A DNA stretch of 31,403 nt from Craurococcus roseus (GCF_039523795.1 NZ_BAAAFZ010000096.1:1-31403); one strand, 5' to 3'; counted from the stretch's first letter, positions 15,092 to 23,358 are shown. The notes: a model not told the origin generated them from the sequence alone. Translations and numbers: made by a program.

Positions 15092-16711
15092 TTACGCCGC
15101 CCGCTTCACCATCTCCGCCGCCCGCTCCGCCGTCATCAGCACCGCCGGGTGGATGTTGGACGACGGCACCAGGGGGAACACGGAGGCGTCCACCACGCGA
15201 AGGCCCTGCACGCCGCGCACGCGCAGCTCCGTGTCCACCACCGAGCGGTCGTCCGCGCCCATGCGGTTGGTGCCGCAGGGGTGGTACACTGTGGTCCCGG
15301 CGGCGCGGAGGTAGGCGAGGAAATCGTCGTCGCTGCGCGTGCCCGGCCCCGGCGACAACTCCTCCTCCACCAGGCCGGCGAAGGGCTGCGTGGTGGCGAT
15401 GCGGCGGGCGAGCTTGGCGCCTTCCAGCATCACCCGCACGTCGGAGGGCGCCGAGAGGTAGCGCGGCTGGATGCGCGGCTTGTCGGCGGGGTCGGGGCTG
15501 CGGAGCGTGAGTTCACCGCGGCTGTCCGGCCGGCATTGGGTGAAGTTGAAGGTGAAGCCCGGGTGCTTGGCCAGGCGCGCGGTGGAGACCGCCTGCGAGG
15601 CGTCCAGGCTGAAGTTGACGAACTGGTACTGCACCTCCGGCTCCTCCGAGCCGGGCAGCACGCGGGCGAAGAGGCTCGCTTCCGCCGCGCCGATGGTCAT
15701 GTGCCCGCGGCGGCGCAGCGCCCACTCCGCGCCCATTTTCGCCACCTTGACCGGGTTGGTCATGGTCTCGTTCAGCGTGTCGGCCGGCTTGGTGCGGAAG
15801 GCGAGGCGCACCATGAAGTGGTCCTGGAGGTTGCGCCCCACCTCCGGCGCCTCCGCCACCACGGGGACGCCGAAACCTTGCAGCGCCGCGCCGTCGCCCA
15901 CGCCGGAGAGCATGAGCAGCTTCGGGCTCTCGATGGCGCCGGCGGAGAGGATCACCTCGCGCCGCGCCCGGTGGACCTCCTCCGCGCCGTCCGGCCCGCG
16001 CACCGCGACGCCCACCGCGCGCTTGCCCTCGAAGAGGACGCGCAGGCCCAGCCGCTCCGTCTCGACGCGCAGGTTGGGGCGCTTTATGGCCGGGCGCAGG
16101 TAGGCCACGGCCGGGCTCCAGCGGCGGCCCTGGTGGACGTTGAGCTGGTTGGGCGCGACGCCCTCGTACCACGCGCCGTTGAAGTCCTCGCAGCGCGGGA
16201 AGCCGAGCGCCATGCAGGCTTCGACGAAGGCGCGGCAGCCCGGCGTCGGGTACGGCACCTCCGCCACGCGCACCGGGCCGTCCTTGCCGCGGTACTCGCC
16301 GTTCGCGGGTCCGGCGAAGGTCTCCAGCTTGCGGAAGGCGGGCAGGCAATCCTCGTAGCTCCAACCGCGGGCGCCGGACTGTGCCCAGCGATCGTAGTCG
16401 CGGGGCGAGCCGCGCAGGAACACCAGGCCGTTGACGCTGCCGGAGCCGCCGATGACCTTGCCGCGCGGCCAGTACATCTCCCGCCCGTCCAACTCCGGCT
16501 CGGCTTCCGTGCGGTAATTCCAGTCGAATTTCTGCGTCACGTAGAGGCGGGCGAAGCCCATGGGGATGTGTATCCACGGGTTGCGGTCCCACGGGCCGGC
16601 TTCGAGCAGCGTGACCTTGTTGCCGGCGTCCTCGGAGAGCCGCGCCGCCATGACGCAGCCGGCCGAGCCGCCGCCGAGGATCACGTAGTCCGCCTCACCC
16701 GCTTCGCGCAT
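15092..16711 (-). CDS. GMC-family FAD oxidoreductase (choline dehydrogenase-like)
   Basis: Flavoprotein that oxidises an alcohol group; choline-dehydrogenase-like by overall pattern, but the substrate is not determinable. From the ATG at 16711 it is 539 aa. The dinucleotide motif ILGGGSAGC is at 11-19, with LLEAG ending the Rossmann unit. PRGKVIGGSGSVNG (82-95) is the GMC signature 1 region, and SAGAIESPKLLMLSG is signature 2. Catalytic His477 lies in YHPCGTNRMG and His521 in SSNIHPAVLM, the second position being His or Asn in the family. The second in-frame ATG is preferred because GGGAGGG then has 9 nt spacing; it abuts the ATG at 16720. It is divergent from the glucosyltransferase. No betB-like partner is present, which argues against a simple glycine-betaine role. 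Confidence 0.92.
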   Translation of the reverse strand: MREAGEADYVILGGGSAGCVMAARLSEDAGNKVTLLEAGPWDRNPWIHIPMGFARLYVTQKFDWNYRTEAEPELDGREMYWPRGKVIGGSGSVNGLVFLRGSPRDYDRWAQSGARGWSYEDCLPAFRKLETFAGPANGEYRGKDGPVRVAEVPYPTPGCRAFVEACMALGFPRCEDFNGAWYEGVAPNQLNVHQGRRWSPAVAYLRPAIKRPNLRVETERLGLRVLFEGKRAVGVAVRGPDGAEEVHRARREVILSAGAIESPKLLMLSGVGDGAALQGFGVPVVAEAPEVGRNLQDHFMVRLAFRTKPADTLNETMTNPVKVAKMGAEWALRRRGHMTIGAAEASLFARVLPGSEEPEVQYQFVNFSLDASQAVSTARLAKHPGFTFNFTQCRPDSRGELTLRSPDPADKPRIQPRYLSAPSDVRVMLEGAKLARRIATTQPFAGLVEEELSPGPGTRSDDDFLAYLRAAGTTVYHPCGTNRMGADDRSVVDTELRVRGVQGLRVVDASVFPLVPSSNIHPAVLMTAERAAEMVKRAA

Positions 16712-16801
16712 GCGCCGCATCCCTCCCGTTCCTTGCCGGCATGAGGCCACGGCGCGGGCCGGTCCGCAATTCCGCCACGCCGCCGGGGCAGGAAGCGCGG
16801 C

Positions 16802-18556
16802 GTGACCGAGTCCCTCCCGCCGCGACGCGTCCTCTTCGCCGCCCTCGCGCTCGCCGTCGCCGCGGCGCTGCTGTGGCTCGCCTGGCGCGCGATGGCGCCG
16901 GGCGGCTGGACCGTGTGGGAGGCGCTGGCCTTCGCCTGCTTCGCCGGCACCGCGCCCTGGACCGCGCTCTGCGCCGCCAACGCGCTGGTGGGCTTCGCCG
17001 TGCTGGTGAGCGCCGCCGACCCGCCCGCCGCCGTGTTGCCGGCGTTGCGGGAGGCGCGCGCCGCCGGACCGCCGCGCTTGGCCACCGCCATCGCCGTGTG
17101 CGTCAGGAACGAGCGCATGGAGGAGGTGCTGCCGCCGCTCGGCCGCCTGCTGGACGGGCTGGCGGCGCGCGGCGCGGGGGAGCGCTTCACGCTCTGGGTC
17201 CTGTCCGATACGCAGGACCGGGCGCTGGCCGCACGGGAAGAGGAAGCGGTCGCGGCCTTCCGCGCCGCCCGACCCGCCGACGCCGCCCGCATCCGCCACC
17301 GGCGCCGCGCGGCGAACACCGGCTTCAAGGCCGGCAACGTGATGGACTTCCTCGACCACCATGCCGAGGGGCACGAGCTGATGCTCTGCCTCGATGCCGA
17401 CAGCGAGATGTCGGCCGGCGCGGTGCTGCGCCTGGTGGCGTGCATGGAGGCCGATCCGCGCCTCGGCATCGTGCAGCAGCTCATCGCCGGGCGGCCGGCG
17501 ACGGCGGCCTTCCCGCGCTTGTTCCAGTTCGGGATGCGCGCCGGGATGCGCGCCTGGGCCACCGGCCAGGCGTGGTGGCAGGGACCGGAAGGGCCGTACT
17601 GGGGCCACAACGCCATCGTCCGCGTCGCGCCCTTCCGCGAGCACTGCCGCCTGGACACGCTGCCGGACGGGAGCCCGATCCTGTCGCACGACCAAGTGGA
17701 GGCGGTGCGGCTGCACGCCGCCGGCTGGAAGGTCTGCTGCCTGCCGGACGACGCCGGCTCCCTGGAGGGCAACCCGCCGGCGCTGCCGGAATTCCTGGCC
17801 CGCGACCTGCGCTGGGCGGCGGGCAACATGCAGTACGGGCGGCTGCTGTTCCTGCCGGGGCAGACGTGGATGGGGCGTTGGCAACTCGCGCAGGCGATCC
17901 TCTTGTTCCTCGGCGCGCCGCTCTGGGTCGGTCTGCTGGCGGCGTCGGCGCTGAACGCGGCGACGGGCGGCGGGGGCTCGACGCCGGCCGGCGCGCTGCT
18001 CGCGTCGATGCTCTGCACCTGGGCAGCGCTGCACGCGCCGAAGCTGCTGGGCTACGCGGAGGTGCTGCTGAAGCCGGCGCTCGCCGCGCGTTATGGCGGG
18101 CGCGCGGCCTTCGCGCGCGGGGCGGCGGCGGAGATCGGCTTCACCACGCTGCTCGACCCCGTCAGCACCTTCAACAAGGCGACGTTCCTGCTGGCGCTGC
18201 CCTTCGGCGGCGCGGGCAAGCGCGGCTGGGCGCCGCAGAACCGGGCGGACCGCGGCGTGGGTTGGGGCGACGCGGCGCGGCTGCTCTGGCCGCACACGCT
18301 GTTCGGCGCGGCGGTGTTCGCGCCGCTGCTGGCGACGGCGCCGGGCGCGGCGCTGTGGGCGGCGCTCCCGGCGGGCGGGCTGGTGGCGGCGATCCCGTTC
18401 TGCGTGCTCACGTCTTCGCCGCGCGTGTCGGCTCGGCTGCGGGCGCGCGGCGTGGCGGCGACGCCGGAAGAACTCGACGGGCGCCGAACGGCGGCGATGG
18501 CAGGCCCAGGGCGCGCGGCCCCCGTGGCGGACCGGGACGCCGGAGCCGAAGCGTGA
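16802..18556 (+). CDS. opgH: Glucans biosynthesis glucosyltransferase H (OpgH/MdoH-like)
   Basis: Inner-membrane enzyme that polymerises glucose from UDP-glucose for osmoregulated periplasmic glucans. The 584-aa protein has TM helices at about 10-30 and 38-70. The GT2 domain spans about 95-340: CVRNE (100-104), LCLDADSEMS with Asp198 and Asp200, YWGHNAIVRVAPF (266-278), SHDQVEA with base Asp297, and the product-binding RDLRWAAGNMQ (334-344). The C-terminal half holds several hydrophobic membrane segments. Length is at the short end of the family. At the catalytic block most homologues have SHDFVEA; Gln replaces Phe here. The usual partner opgG is absent from the window. The GTG start at 16802 has AGGAAG about 8 nt upstream. 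It is divergent from the GMC gene. Confidence 0.9.
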   Translation: MTESLPPRRVLFAALALAVAAALLWLAWRAMAPGGWTVWEALAFACFAGTAPWTALCAANALVGFAVLVSAADPPAAVLPALREARAAGPPRLATAIAVCVRNERMEEVLPPLGRLLDGLAARGAGERFTLWVLSDTQDRALAAREEEAVAAFRAARPADAARIRHRRRAANTGFKAGNVMDFLDHHAEGHELMLCLDADSEMSAGAVLRLVACMEADPRLGIVQQLIAGRPATAAFPRLFQFGMRAGMRAWATGQAWWQGPEGPYWGHNAIVRVAPFREHCRLDTLPDGSPILSHDQVEAVRLHAAGWKVCCLPDDAGSLEGNPPALPEFLARDLRWAAGNMQYGRLLFLPGQTWMGRWQLAQAILLFLGAPLWVGLLAASALNAATGGGGSTPAGALLASMLCTWAALHAPKLLGYAEVLLKPALAARYGGRAAFARGAAAEIGFTTLLDPVSTFNKATFLLALPFGGAGKRGWAPQNRADRGVGWGDAARLLWPHTLFGAAVFAPLLATAPGAALWAALPAGGLVAAIPFCVLTSSPRVSARLRARGVAATPEELDGRRTAAMAGPGRAAPVADRDAGAEA

Positions 18557-18997
18557 CGGGGCCGGGGCGCAGGAAGCGCCGCCCGCGCCGGAGTCGGGTG
18601 TCGGGGCGGTCCGAGCGGAGCCGGCTGCGAGGGGGGGCGCCGCGCCGATCCGGACGCCGCCGGCGTCCATGGAGGCGAGCAACTCTAAGGTCAGCCGCCT
18701 CCCATGGCGCCGTCCGGGGCGGCGGCCGCTCCGCCTCTGAGCACCCCCTCCGCCAGCCGTCGCGCGGCGGCCACCGTCGGCTCCGGGACGTCGCGCGGCC
18801 ACCGCGCCGGGCTTCCTTGCGCGCCGCGCGCTCCGTCCTGCGCCGTTCCGCCCGCGCGTTCATGGCGGCTCCCCCAACCGCCGCGCTTGGCACATGCCTT
18901 CCCACCGGCAACTGGCGGGTGAGGGGTCGGGGCGCGGCCGTGCCGACGCGCGGCGCGGGAAGGAGCGCAAGGCGGCGGCGGCGGGCAGGCCGCGGCG
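18557..18997. other. Intergenic region with no convincing gene
   Basis: 441 bp between convergent genes. It is very GC-rich and open in several frames, but products are Arg/Pro-rich and unlike proteins. One minus-strand segment is suggestive: an ATG at 18863 with GGGAG upstream begins MNARAERRRTERAARKEARR. About 60 bases later a different frame reads RDVPEPTVAAARRLAEGVL and stops at 18691. This may be a frameshifted small gene or chance. No clear terminator. Confidence 0.4.
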
Positions 18998-19600
18998 TCA
19001 GCGCGCGTCGAGGGGTTGGCCGCTCGCGGTCAGGGACAGGGCGATGCCGCCCGGCACGGGTTCGCGGGCTTGCATGGCGAAGCGCGCGCCGCCCTCTTCC
19101 AGCGGCGGGGCGCCGGCGGAATAGACGACATTGATGCCGGGCCGGCCGCCGGTCGATGACCGCTGTTCGGAGTCGCGGCGGACCATCACCGTCGGGGACT
19201 GCAAGCCTTCGACCATGCCGCGGAATTCCCGCTCCGCCAGGGCGATGTCGGTGGTCGGCGCCCGCGCCTCGCATTGCGCCGCCGCCGGGCGCACGATGAC
19301 CGCCACCGGCATTTCCGGGTCGTTGGAAACGAACAAGGTGCCAGGGCGCCCGCCCAGGTGCGGCGTCGCTTGGTCGGCCGGGGCGGCGCGCAGCCCGGCC
19401 GCTTGGAGCACCTCCCGGAGGCCCGCTTCCTGGCGGAGGTTGCGTATGCAGCCCTGGTTGAACAGGCGCATGGCCGCCTGGGTGACGCGGGCCGGGTCAG
19501 CTGCGCCTTCCGCCCGCGCCGACGGGGCGCCGGCGAAAAGGATCGACCCTGCGGCCGCGGCGAGGGCGGCGGAGTGCCTCTTGCGGGGGAAATGCGGCAT
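18998..19600 (-). CDS. Secreted protein of unknown function with a two-cysteine core
   Basis: 200 aa. A positively charged N-terminus (MPHFPRKRH) and hydrophobic stretch at 11-24 give a signal peptide, with probable cleavage after ARA at residue 30. The mature protein has exactly two cysteines, Cys51 (FNQGCIRN) and Cys110 (AAAQCEAR), suited to one disulfide in the periplasm. The order helix-Cys, LFVSNDPEMPVAVIVRP strand, Cys, then REFRGMVEGL helix recalls small exported proteins annotated as NMCC_0638-like, but this link is only an impression. The gene lies downstream of marR on the same strand, with an AT-rich gap and its own likely promoter. Function is not assigned. Confidence 0.65.
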   Translation of the reverse strand: MPHFPRKRHSAALAAAAGSILFAGAPSARAEGAADPARVTQAAMRLFNQGCIRNLRQEAGLREVLQAAGLRAAPADQATPHLGGRPGTLFVSNDPEMPVAVIVRPAAAQCEARAPTTDIALAEREFRGMVEGLQSPTVMVRRDSEQRSSTGGRPGINVVYSAGAPPLEEGGARFAMQAREPVPGGIALSLTASGQPLDAR

Positions 19601-19654
19601 GGGCCTCGTCCGGAATAGGTAGCGCCAGCATGGCCTTTCCGTACCGCAATCGCA

Positions 19655-19696
19655 ACTATAAAATCGGGTAAAACTACTAATTTTGCAACTTACCGG
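19655..19696 (-). promoter_or_regulatory. AT-rich promoter candidate for the secreted protein gene
   Basis: The only AT-rich patch in this neighbourhood. On the minus strand TATAGT (19660-19655) resembles a -10 box, 55 bp before the ATG at 19600. No good -35 box is seen. Just upstream, CGGGTAA (19665-19671) and TTACCGG (19690-19696) form an inverted repeat matching at 6 of 7 pairs, a possible operator. Confidence 0.35.
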
Positions 19697-19783
19697 TTGG
19701 ATTGCCGCTCAGGAGGAGCCGCGGTCGCGGCGCGGCGGCAGACGACGGGGCCGCCGGGCGTCCCCGAAACCGAAGCCGCCGCG

Positions 19784-20272
19784 TCAGGCGGCGCCCCGCC
19801 GGGTTTCGCGCTCCAGGACGGAGCGCAGCACCGCCTTCACCTCGGTGGTTTCCATGTCCGGGAACCGGGCGATGACGGTGGCTTCGTGCTGCTTGGCGGC
19901 TTGGGTCAGCTCCGCTGCCAGGGACTCGCCCTTCGGGGTGAGCGCCACGCGGACCACGCGCCGGTCGCGGGCGTCCTGCGACCGCACCACCAACTCGTCC
20001 CGGACCATGCGGTCCAGCAGCTTGGTCATGGTGGGCTGCTGGAGCAGGCAGACCTCGGCCAAGCCCGTCACCGTCTCGCCTTTGCTGCCGACCAGGCTGG
20101 CCAGCACGCGCCACACCGGGACCGCGACGCCCCGGCGGCGGAGCTGCTGGTGGAACTCGCCCGAAAGGACGTGCGACGCCCGCGCCAACAGATAGAGGAG
20201 GTAGTCCTCCACGAAGGTGCCGGTGCCGATCCGCTTCGGCGGCGATGCCGACGAGATGCTGTTCACGCCCAT
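19784..20272 (-). CDS. MarR-family transcriptional regulator
   Basis: Dimeric winged-helix repressor that typically releases DNA on binding phenolic or other small ligands. From the ATG at 20272 it is 162 aa. Residues 20-60 form the dimer and first helices (EDYLLYLLARASHVLSGEF). The helix-turn-helix is about 66-92 (ETVTGLAEVCLLQQPTMTKL, then LDRMV). The wing contains the family signature DARDRRVVRVALTPKG at 100-115. A single cysteine, Cys75, lies in the HTH. A GTG at 20302 would extend the frame by 10 codons, but it falls within the proposed -10 box, so 20272 is preferred (GGAG 2 nt upstream is close). It follows a Yip1-type gene on the same strand. Targets are probably itself and perhaps neighbours. 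Confidence 0.92.
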   Translation of the reverse strand: MGVNSISSASPPKRIGTGTFVEDYLLYLLARASHVLSGEFHQQLRRRGVAVPVWRVLASLVGSKGETVTGLAEVCLLQQPTMTKLLDRMVRDELVVRSQDARDRRVVRVALTPKGESLAAELTQAAKQHEATVIARFPDMETTEVKAVLRSVLERETRRGAA

Positions 20273-20289
20273 TTCTCCGAAGCCGTGCC

Positions 20290-20330
20290 GTTCTGATGAC
20301 ACTATGGTATGACATCGGAACGTTTGCCAA
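20290..20330 (-). promoter_or_regulatory. MarR promoter overlapped by a 12-8-12 operator dyad
   Basis: On the minus strand TTGGCA (20330-20325) and CATAGT (20306-20301), 18 bp apart, make a reasonable sigma-70 promoter, with transcription expected to start near 20294. Overlapping it on the plus strand, GTTCTGATGACA (20290-20301) and TGACATCGGAAC (20310-20321) are inverted copies with 2 mismatches in 12, around an 8-bp centre. A protein bound to the dyad would cover the -10 box and spacer, the classic layout for MarR autorepression. Confidence 0.6.
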
Positions 20331-20398
20331 GGCTAAATAAGCGTGGATTATGTATTTTTTTGCACAGCAGCGTGAGACGTTGCAATGATGAGCGTTAC

Positions 20399-20965
20399 TT
20401 AGAAGGCCAGCAATGGCGAAATGACCAGAATAATGAGCAGATTGATCACGATTGCGCACACGACGAGGGCGAGGGTGAACACCAGCGCCTTGTCCTCCGG
20501 CACCCGCAACACGGCGGGCACGCCCTTGTAGAGGATGTAAAGGCTGTAGAGGCCGAGCAGGGTGAGGATGGACAGCGGCGGCACCAGGGCGAACACCCCG
20601 GCCAGCCACATCGCGGTCGGCGAATAGGCCGCGAGCTTCATCGCCGGCACCTCCTCGCCGGTGCCGCCGAAGCGGGGGGCGAGCGCCTGGACGACCTTCC
20701 CGAACACCCAGACCGCCGCGAGGCCCAGGATGTAGGACACCACGCTTTGCACCAGCAGGCCCGCGATCGAGAAGCCGGGCAGCACGGTGGCGAACATGCT
20801 GGCGAAGACCGCCATGCCGATGAACCCGGCCACCACCGGGATGGCGGCCACCGGCATCACGTAACCTTTGAACAAACCCGCGGTATCCGACGGCTCCCCG
20901 GCGATGGTTCGCCATTCTTCCCCGGGGCGGGTGATCAACCCCTTGGCGCGTGCGACGATGTCCAT
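20399..20965 (-). CDS. Yip1-domain integral membrane protein
   Basis: 188-aa protein beginning MDIVARAKGLITRPGEEWR, a typical N-terminal motif of bacterial Yip1-domain proteins, in which RAKGLITRPGEEW precedes the first helix. About five hydrophobic segments follow: 33-54, 66-90, 116-130, 131-147 and 160-186. No catalytic residues are visible and the biological role of the bacterial family is not known. The start at 20965 is set by the family N-terminus; only a weak AGGGGAA lies about 14 nt upstream. It is divergent from nitronate monooxygenase (91 bp) and upstream of marR on the same strand, but marR appears to have its own promoter. Confidence 0.8.
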   Translation of the reverse strand: MDIVARAKGLITRPGEEWRTIAGEPSDTAGLFKGYVMPVAAIPVVAGFIGMAVFASMFATVLPGFSIAGLLVQSVVSYILGLAAVWVFGKVVQALAPRFGGTGEEVPAMKLAAYSPTAMWLAGVFALVPPLSILTLLGLYSLYILYKGVPAVLRVPEDKALVFTLALVVCAIVINLLIILVISPLLAF

Positions 20966-21056
20966 GAAGGCCCGTGTTCCCCTTTTCCCCCTGCCATCGA
21001 GAGATGCCGTGTGATCGGTCCGGGTACAAGGGGGCTCGGCCGGGCCAGGAGGGCAA

Positions 21057-22115
21057 ATGACGGTGGAGCCGGACGACAAAGGCGGCGGTGGCGCGGGTCC
21101 CCTGCCGACCGGAGGGGCGGGGGCAGCGGCCGAAGCGCCCGCCATCGCCACGCGCGCGACCCGCCTGCTCGGCATACGCCTGCCCATCGTGCAAGGCGGG
21201 CTGGCGCGGGTGGCCTTCGCCGAGCTGGCCGCCGCGGTGTCCAACGCCGGCGGGCTGGGGCAGGTCAGCACTGTGGGCCTCGGCACGCCGGAGCGGCTGC
21301 GCGCCGAGATCCGCCGCTGCCGGGCCCTGACCGACAAGCCCTTCGGCGTGAATTTCCCGGTCGGCCGCTTCGACCTGACGCCGCTGCTGGAAGCGGCGCT
21401 GGAGGAGGGGGTGCGGGTGGTGGCGCTCACCGCCGGCAACCCCGCGCCCTACATCCGCCGCTGCGAAGGGACGGGCGCCCGCACCCTGGTGCTGACCGCC
21501 GGGCCGGAGCTGGCGCGGAAGGCGGAGGCGGCCGGCGCCGACCTGGTGGCGACGGTGGGCTACGAAGGCGGCGGCCACATCGGCCGCGGCGACGAGACGA
21601 CCCTGGTGATGGTGCCGCGCGTGGTCGCCGCGGTGAAGATCCCGGTGCTGGCCTCGGGCGGCATCGCCACCGGGGCGGGGCTCCTGGCGGCGCTGGCGCT
21701 CGGTGCGGAAGGCGTGGAGATGGGCACCCGCTTCGTCGCCACGCAAGAGGCGCGGGCCCACCCCGCCTACAAGGCAGCGCTGGCCGCGGCGGCGCCGGCC
21801 GACACGGTGGTGGTGAAGCGGAGCCTCGGCACCCCTGGGCGGGTGCTCGACGGCCCGCAGGCGCGGCGCATCCTGGCGGCCGAAGCGTCGGGTGCGCCCC
21901 AGGAGGAACTGCTGCGCTTGGTGAGCGGCGAGGCCAACGCACTCGGGACGGAAAACGGCGACTTGGAGGGCGGCTACGTCTGGGCCGGGCAGTGCGCCGG
22001 TCTCTTCGGGGCGGTGGAACCGGCCGGCGAGGTGGTGCGGCGCATGGCGGCGGAGGCCGTGGAGGGAATGCGGCGGCTGCGCGGGTTGGTCGCGGAGGAG
22101 CGGCTCCGGGGATAG
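21057..22115 (+). CDS. Nitronate monooxygenase family FMN enzyme
   Basis: FMN-dependent TIM-barrel enzyme that oxidises nitronates such as propionate-3-nitronate, a toxic metabolite. 352 aa. After a Gly/Ala-rich extension of about 30 residues the barrel starts at RLLGIRLPIVQGGLARV (36-52). SNAGGLGQVS (62-71) and KPFGVNFPVGRFD follow. GYEGGGHIGRG at 168-178 contains the probable catalytic His174. LASGGIATGAG (199-208) and EMGTRFVATQEA are phosphate-binding and family motifs, and GYVWAGQCAG lies near the C-terminus. The enoyl-ACP reductase FabK is related, but the His block and C-terminal motif favour nitronate monooxygenase. AGGAGG is well placed before the ATG. It is divergent from the Yip1-type gene and 212 bp ahead of a Bug receptor. 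Confidence 0.9.
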   Translation: MTVEPDDKGGGGAGPLPTGGAGAAAEAPAIATRATRLLGIRLPIVQGGLARVAFAELAAAVSNAGGLGQVSTVGLGTPERLRAEIRRCRALTDKPFGVNFPVGRFDLTPLLEAALEEGVRVVALTAGNPAPYIRRCEGTGARTLVLTAGPELARKAEAAGADLVATVGYEGGGHIGRGDETTLVMVPRVVAAVKIPVLASGGIATGAGLLAALALGAEGVEMGTRFVATQEARAHPAYKAALAAAAPADTVVVKRSLGTPGRVLDGPQARRILAAEASGAPQEELLRLVSGEANALGTENGDLEGGYVWAGQCAGLFGAVEPAGEVVRRMAAEAVEGMRRLRGLVAEERLRG

Positions 22116-22278
22116 CGCCCGGCGGCCCGCGGCCGGAGGAGCGCAGACCGCCGGGCGCCGGTCACGGCAAACCGTCGCCTCGGATCGCTGGGCCGGGTCG
22201 GGGCGTCCCGCGAAACGGACGCAGGCTCGAAACCTGTCTTGACGGCCCGCACCCGCGAGGCGTCGGCTCCGTGGCAGG

Positions 22279-22292
22279 GAGGCCCGGGCCTC
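22279..22292. promoter_or_regulatory. 14-bp perfect palindrome upstream of a Bug receptor gene
   Basis: GAGGCCCGGGCCTC is a gapless palindrome ending 35 bp before the receptor ATG. With no loop it is a poor RNA hairpin, so a dimeric protein site is the better reading, but GC-rich palindromes occur by chance in such DNA. Confidence 0.3.
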
Positions 22293-22327
22293 GCGCCCGG
22301 CCGATCTTGCAAAAGGGACGCCCTCCG

Positions 22328-23323
22328 ATGGGACACGTCCACCGGCGTACCGCCTTGGCGCTCGGCTGCGCCGTGGCGCTCGCCCGTCCAGCCCTCGGCC
22401 AAGGCGGCGGCGCCTTCCCCAACCGCCCCATCCGCGCGATCAACCCCTTCGCCGCCGGCGGCAGCACCGACGTGCAGATGCGGTCGCTCTGCGCGCTGGC
22501 GTCGCCGAAGCTCGGCCAGCCGGTCGTCGTCGAGAACCGGACCGGCGGAGGCGGCTTCTTCGGCATGCTCGCGCTCGTGAACGAGTCCAAGCCCGACGGC
22601 CATTTGTTGTCGCAGGTGGGCACGGGGACGCCGGCGCGGCTGATGATGGCGCCGCAGGCGCCGCAGGCGCCGCAGGCGCCGCTGGACCCGATGACGGATT
22701 TCACCTGGGTGTGCGGCATGGTCGGCTACCTGTTCGGCGTGGCGGTGCGCGCCGACGCGCCATGGGCGACGTGGCGCGACCTCGTCGCCCACGCACGGGC
22801 CAACCCCGGCCGGGTGAACTACGGCACGCCGGGCGTCGGCACGCCGCCGCACTTCGCCATGGAGGTCGTCGCCCAGCGCGAGGGCTTGCATTGGATTCAC
22901 GTCCCCTTCCGCGGCGGCAGCGAGGTGCACCCGGCGGTGCTCGGCGGCCAGATCCACGTCGGCGTGGACAGCAGCACCTGGGCGCCGCTCGTGGAGGAAG
23001 GGAAGATGCGCCTGCTGGTGGTCTTCGCCGCCGAGCGCGCCCGGCGGTACCCCGGCGTGCCGACGCTCCGCGAAGAAGGCGTCGACCTCGTGACCGACGG
23101 CCGCTACGGATTGGCCGCGCCGCCCGGCCTGGACCGCGGCGTCGCGCGCATCCTCCACGCGGCGTTCCGGGAAGCGCTGCTCGACCCGGCGCACCTCGCG
23201 GTGCTGGAGCGCTACGGCATGGCCGCGCTCCCCAAGACTCCGGAGGATTGCGCGGAGGACGCGCGGCAACAGCGCGGGGCGGACCGCGCCTTGCTTGAAC
23301 GCCTCGGGCTGCGGTTGAGCTGA
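22328..23323 (+). CDS. Bug/TctC-family extracytoplasmic solute receptor
   Basis: Periplasmic binding protein of the tripartite tricarboxylate transporter family; ligand unknown. 331 aa. The signal peptide HRRTALALGCAVALARPALG ends about residue 24 and contains an RR pair. FPNRPIRAINPFAAGGSTDV (30-49) and VVENRTGGGGFFGM are family blocks, followed by ARANPGRVNYGTPGVGTPPH and HVPFRGGSEVHPAVLGGQI. A tandem APQ insert (MMAPQAPQAPQAPLDP) lies before the block leading to FTWVCGMVGY. AAAAGGGA sits about 8-10 nt before the ATG. The methyltransferase gene begins 35 bp after its stop and could be co-transcribed. It is an orphan receptor like the one at 12020. Confidence 0.92.
   Translation: MGHVHRRTALALGCAVALARPALGQGGGAFPNRPIRAINPFAAGGSTDVQMRSLCALASPKLGQPVVVENRTGGGGFFGMLALVNESKPDGHLLSQVGTGTPARLMMAPQAPQAPQAPLDPMTDFTWVCGMVGYLFGVAVRADAPWATWRDLVAHARANPGRVNYGTPGVGTPPHFAMEVVAQREGLHWIHVPFRGGSEVHPAVLGGQIHVGVDSSTWAPLVEEGKMRLLVVFAAERARRYPGVPTLREEGVDLVTDGRYGLAAPPGLDRGVARILHAAFREALLDPAHLAVLERYGMAALPKTPEDCAEDARQQRGADRALLERLGLRLS
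22649..22684 (+). repeat. In-frame 9-bp tandem repeat
   Basis: Three perfect copies of GCGCCGCAG (22649-22675) and a fourth differing by one base (22676-22684), encoding Ala-Pro-Gln repeats inside the Bug receptor. Because the unit is 9 bp, copy-number changes keep the frame. Confidence 0.9.
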
Positions 23324-23358
23324 ACGCGAAGCCCCGCGACGATCACGGAGGACCGGTC

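Noticed and set aside
13775..16744. A 989-codon plus-strand frame over the broken receptor, secreted protein and GMC genes
   Set aside because: It crosses three genes of the opposite strand and has no domain pattern. It is an antisense shadow.
20273..20302. GTG start at 20302 for MarR
   Set aside because: It would lie inside the proposed -10 box and has no ribosome-binding site.
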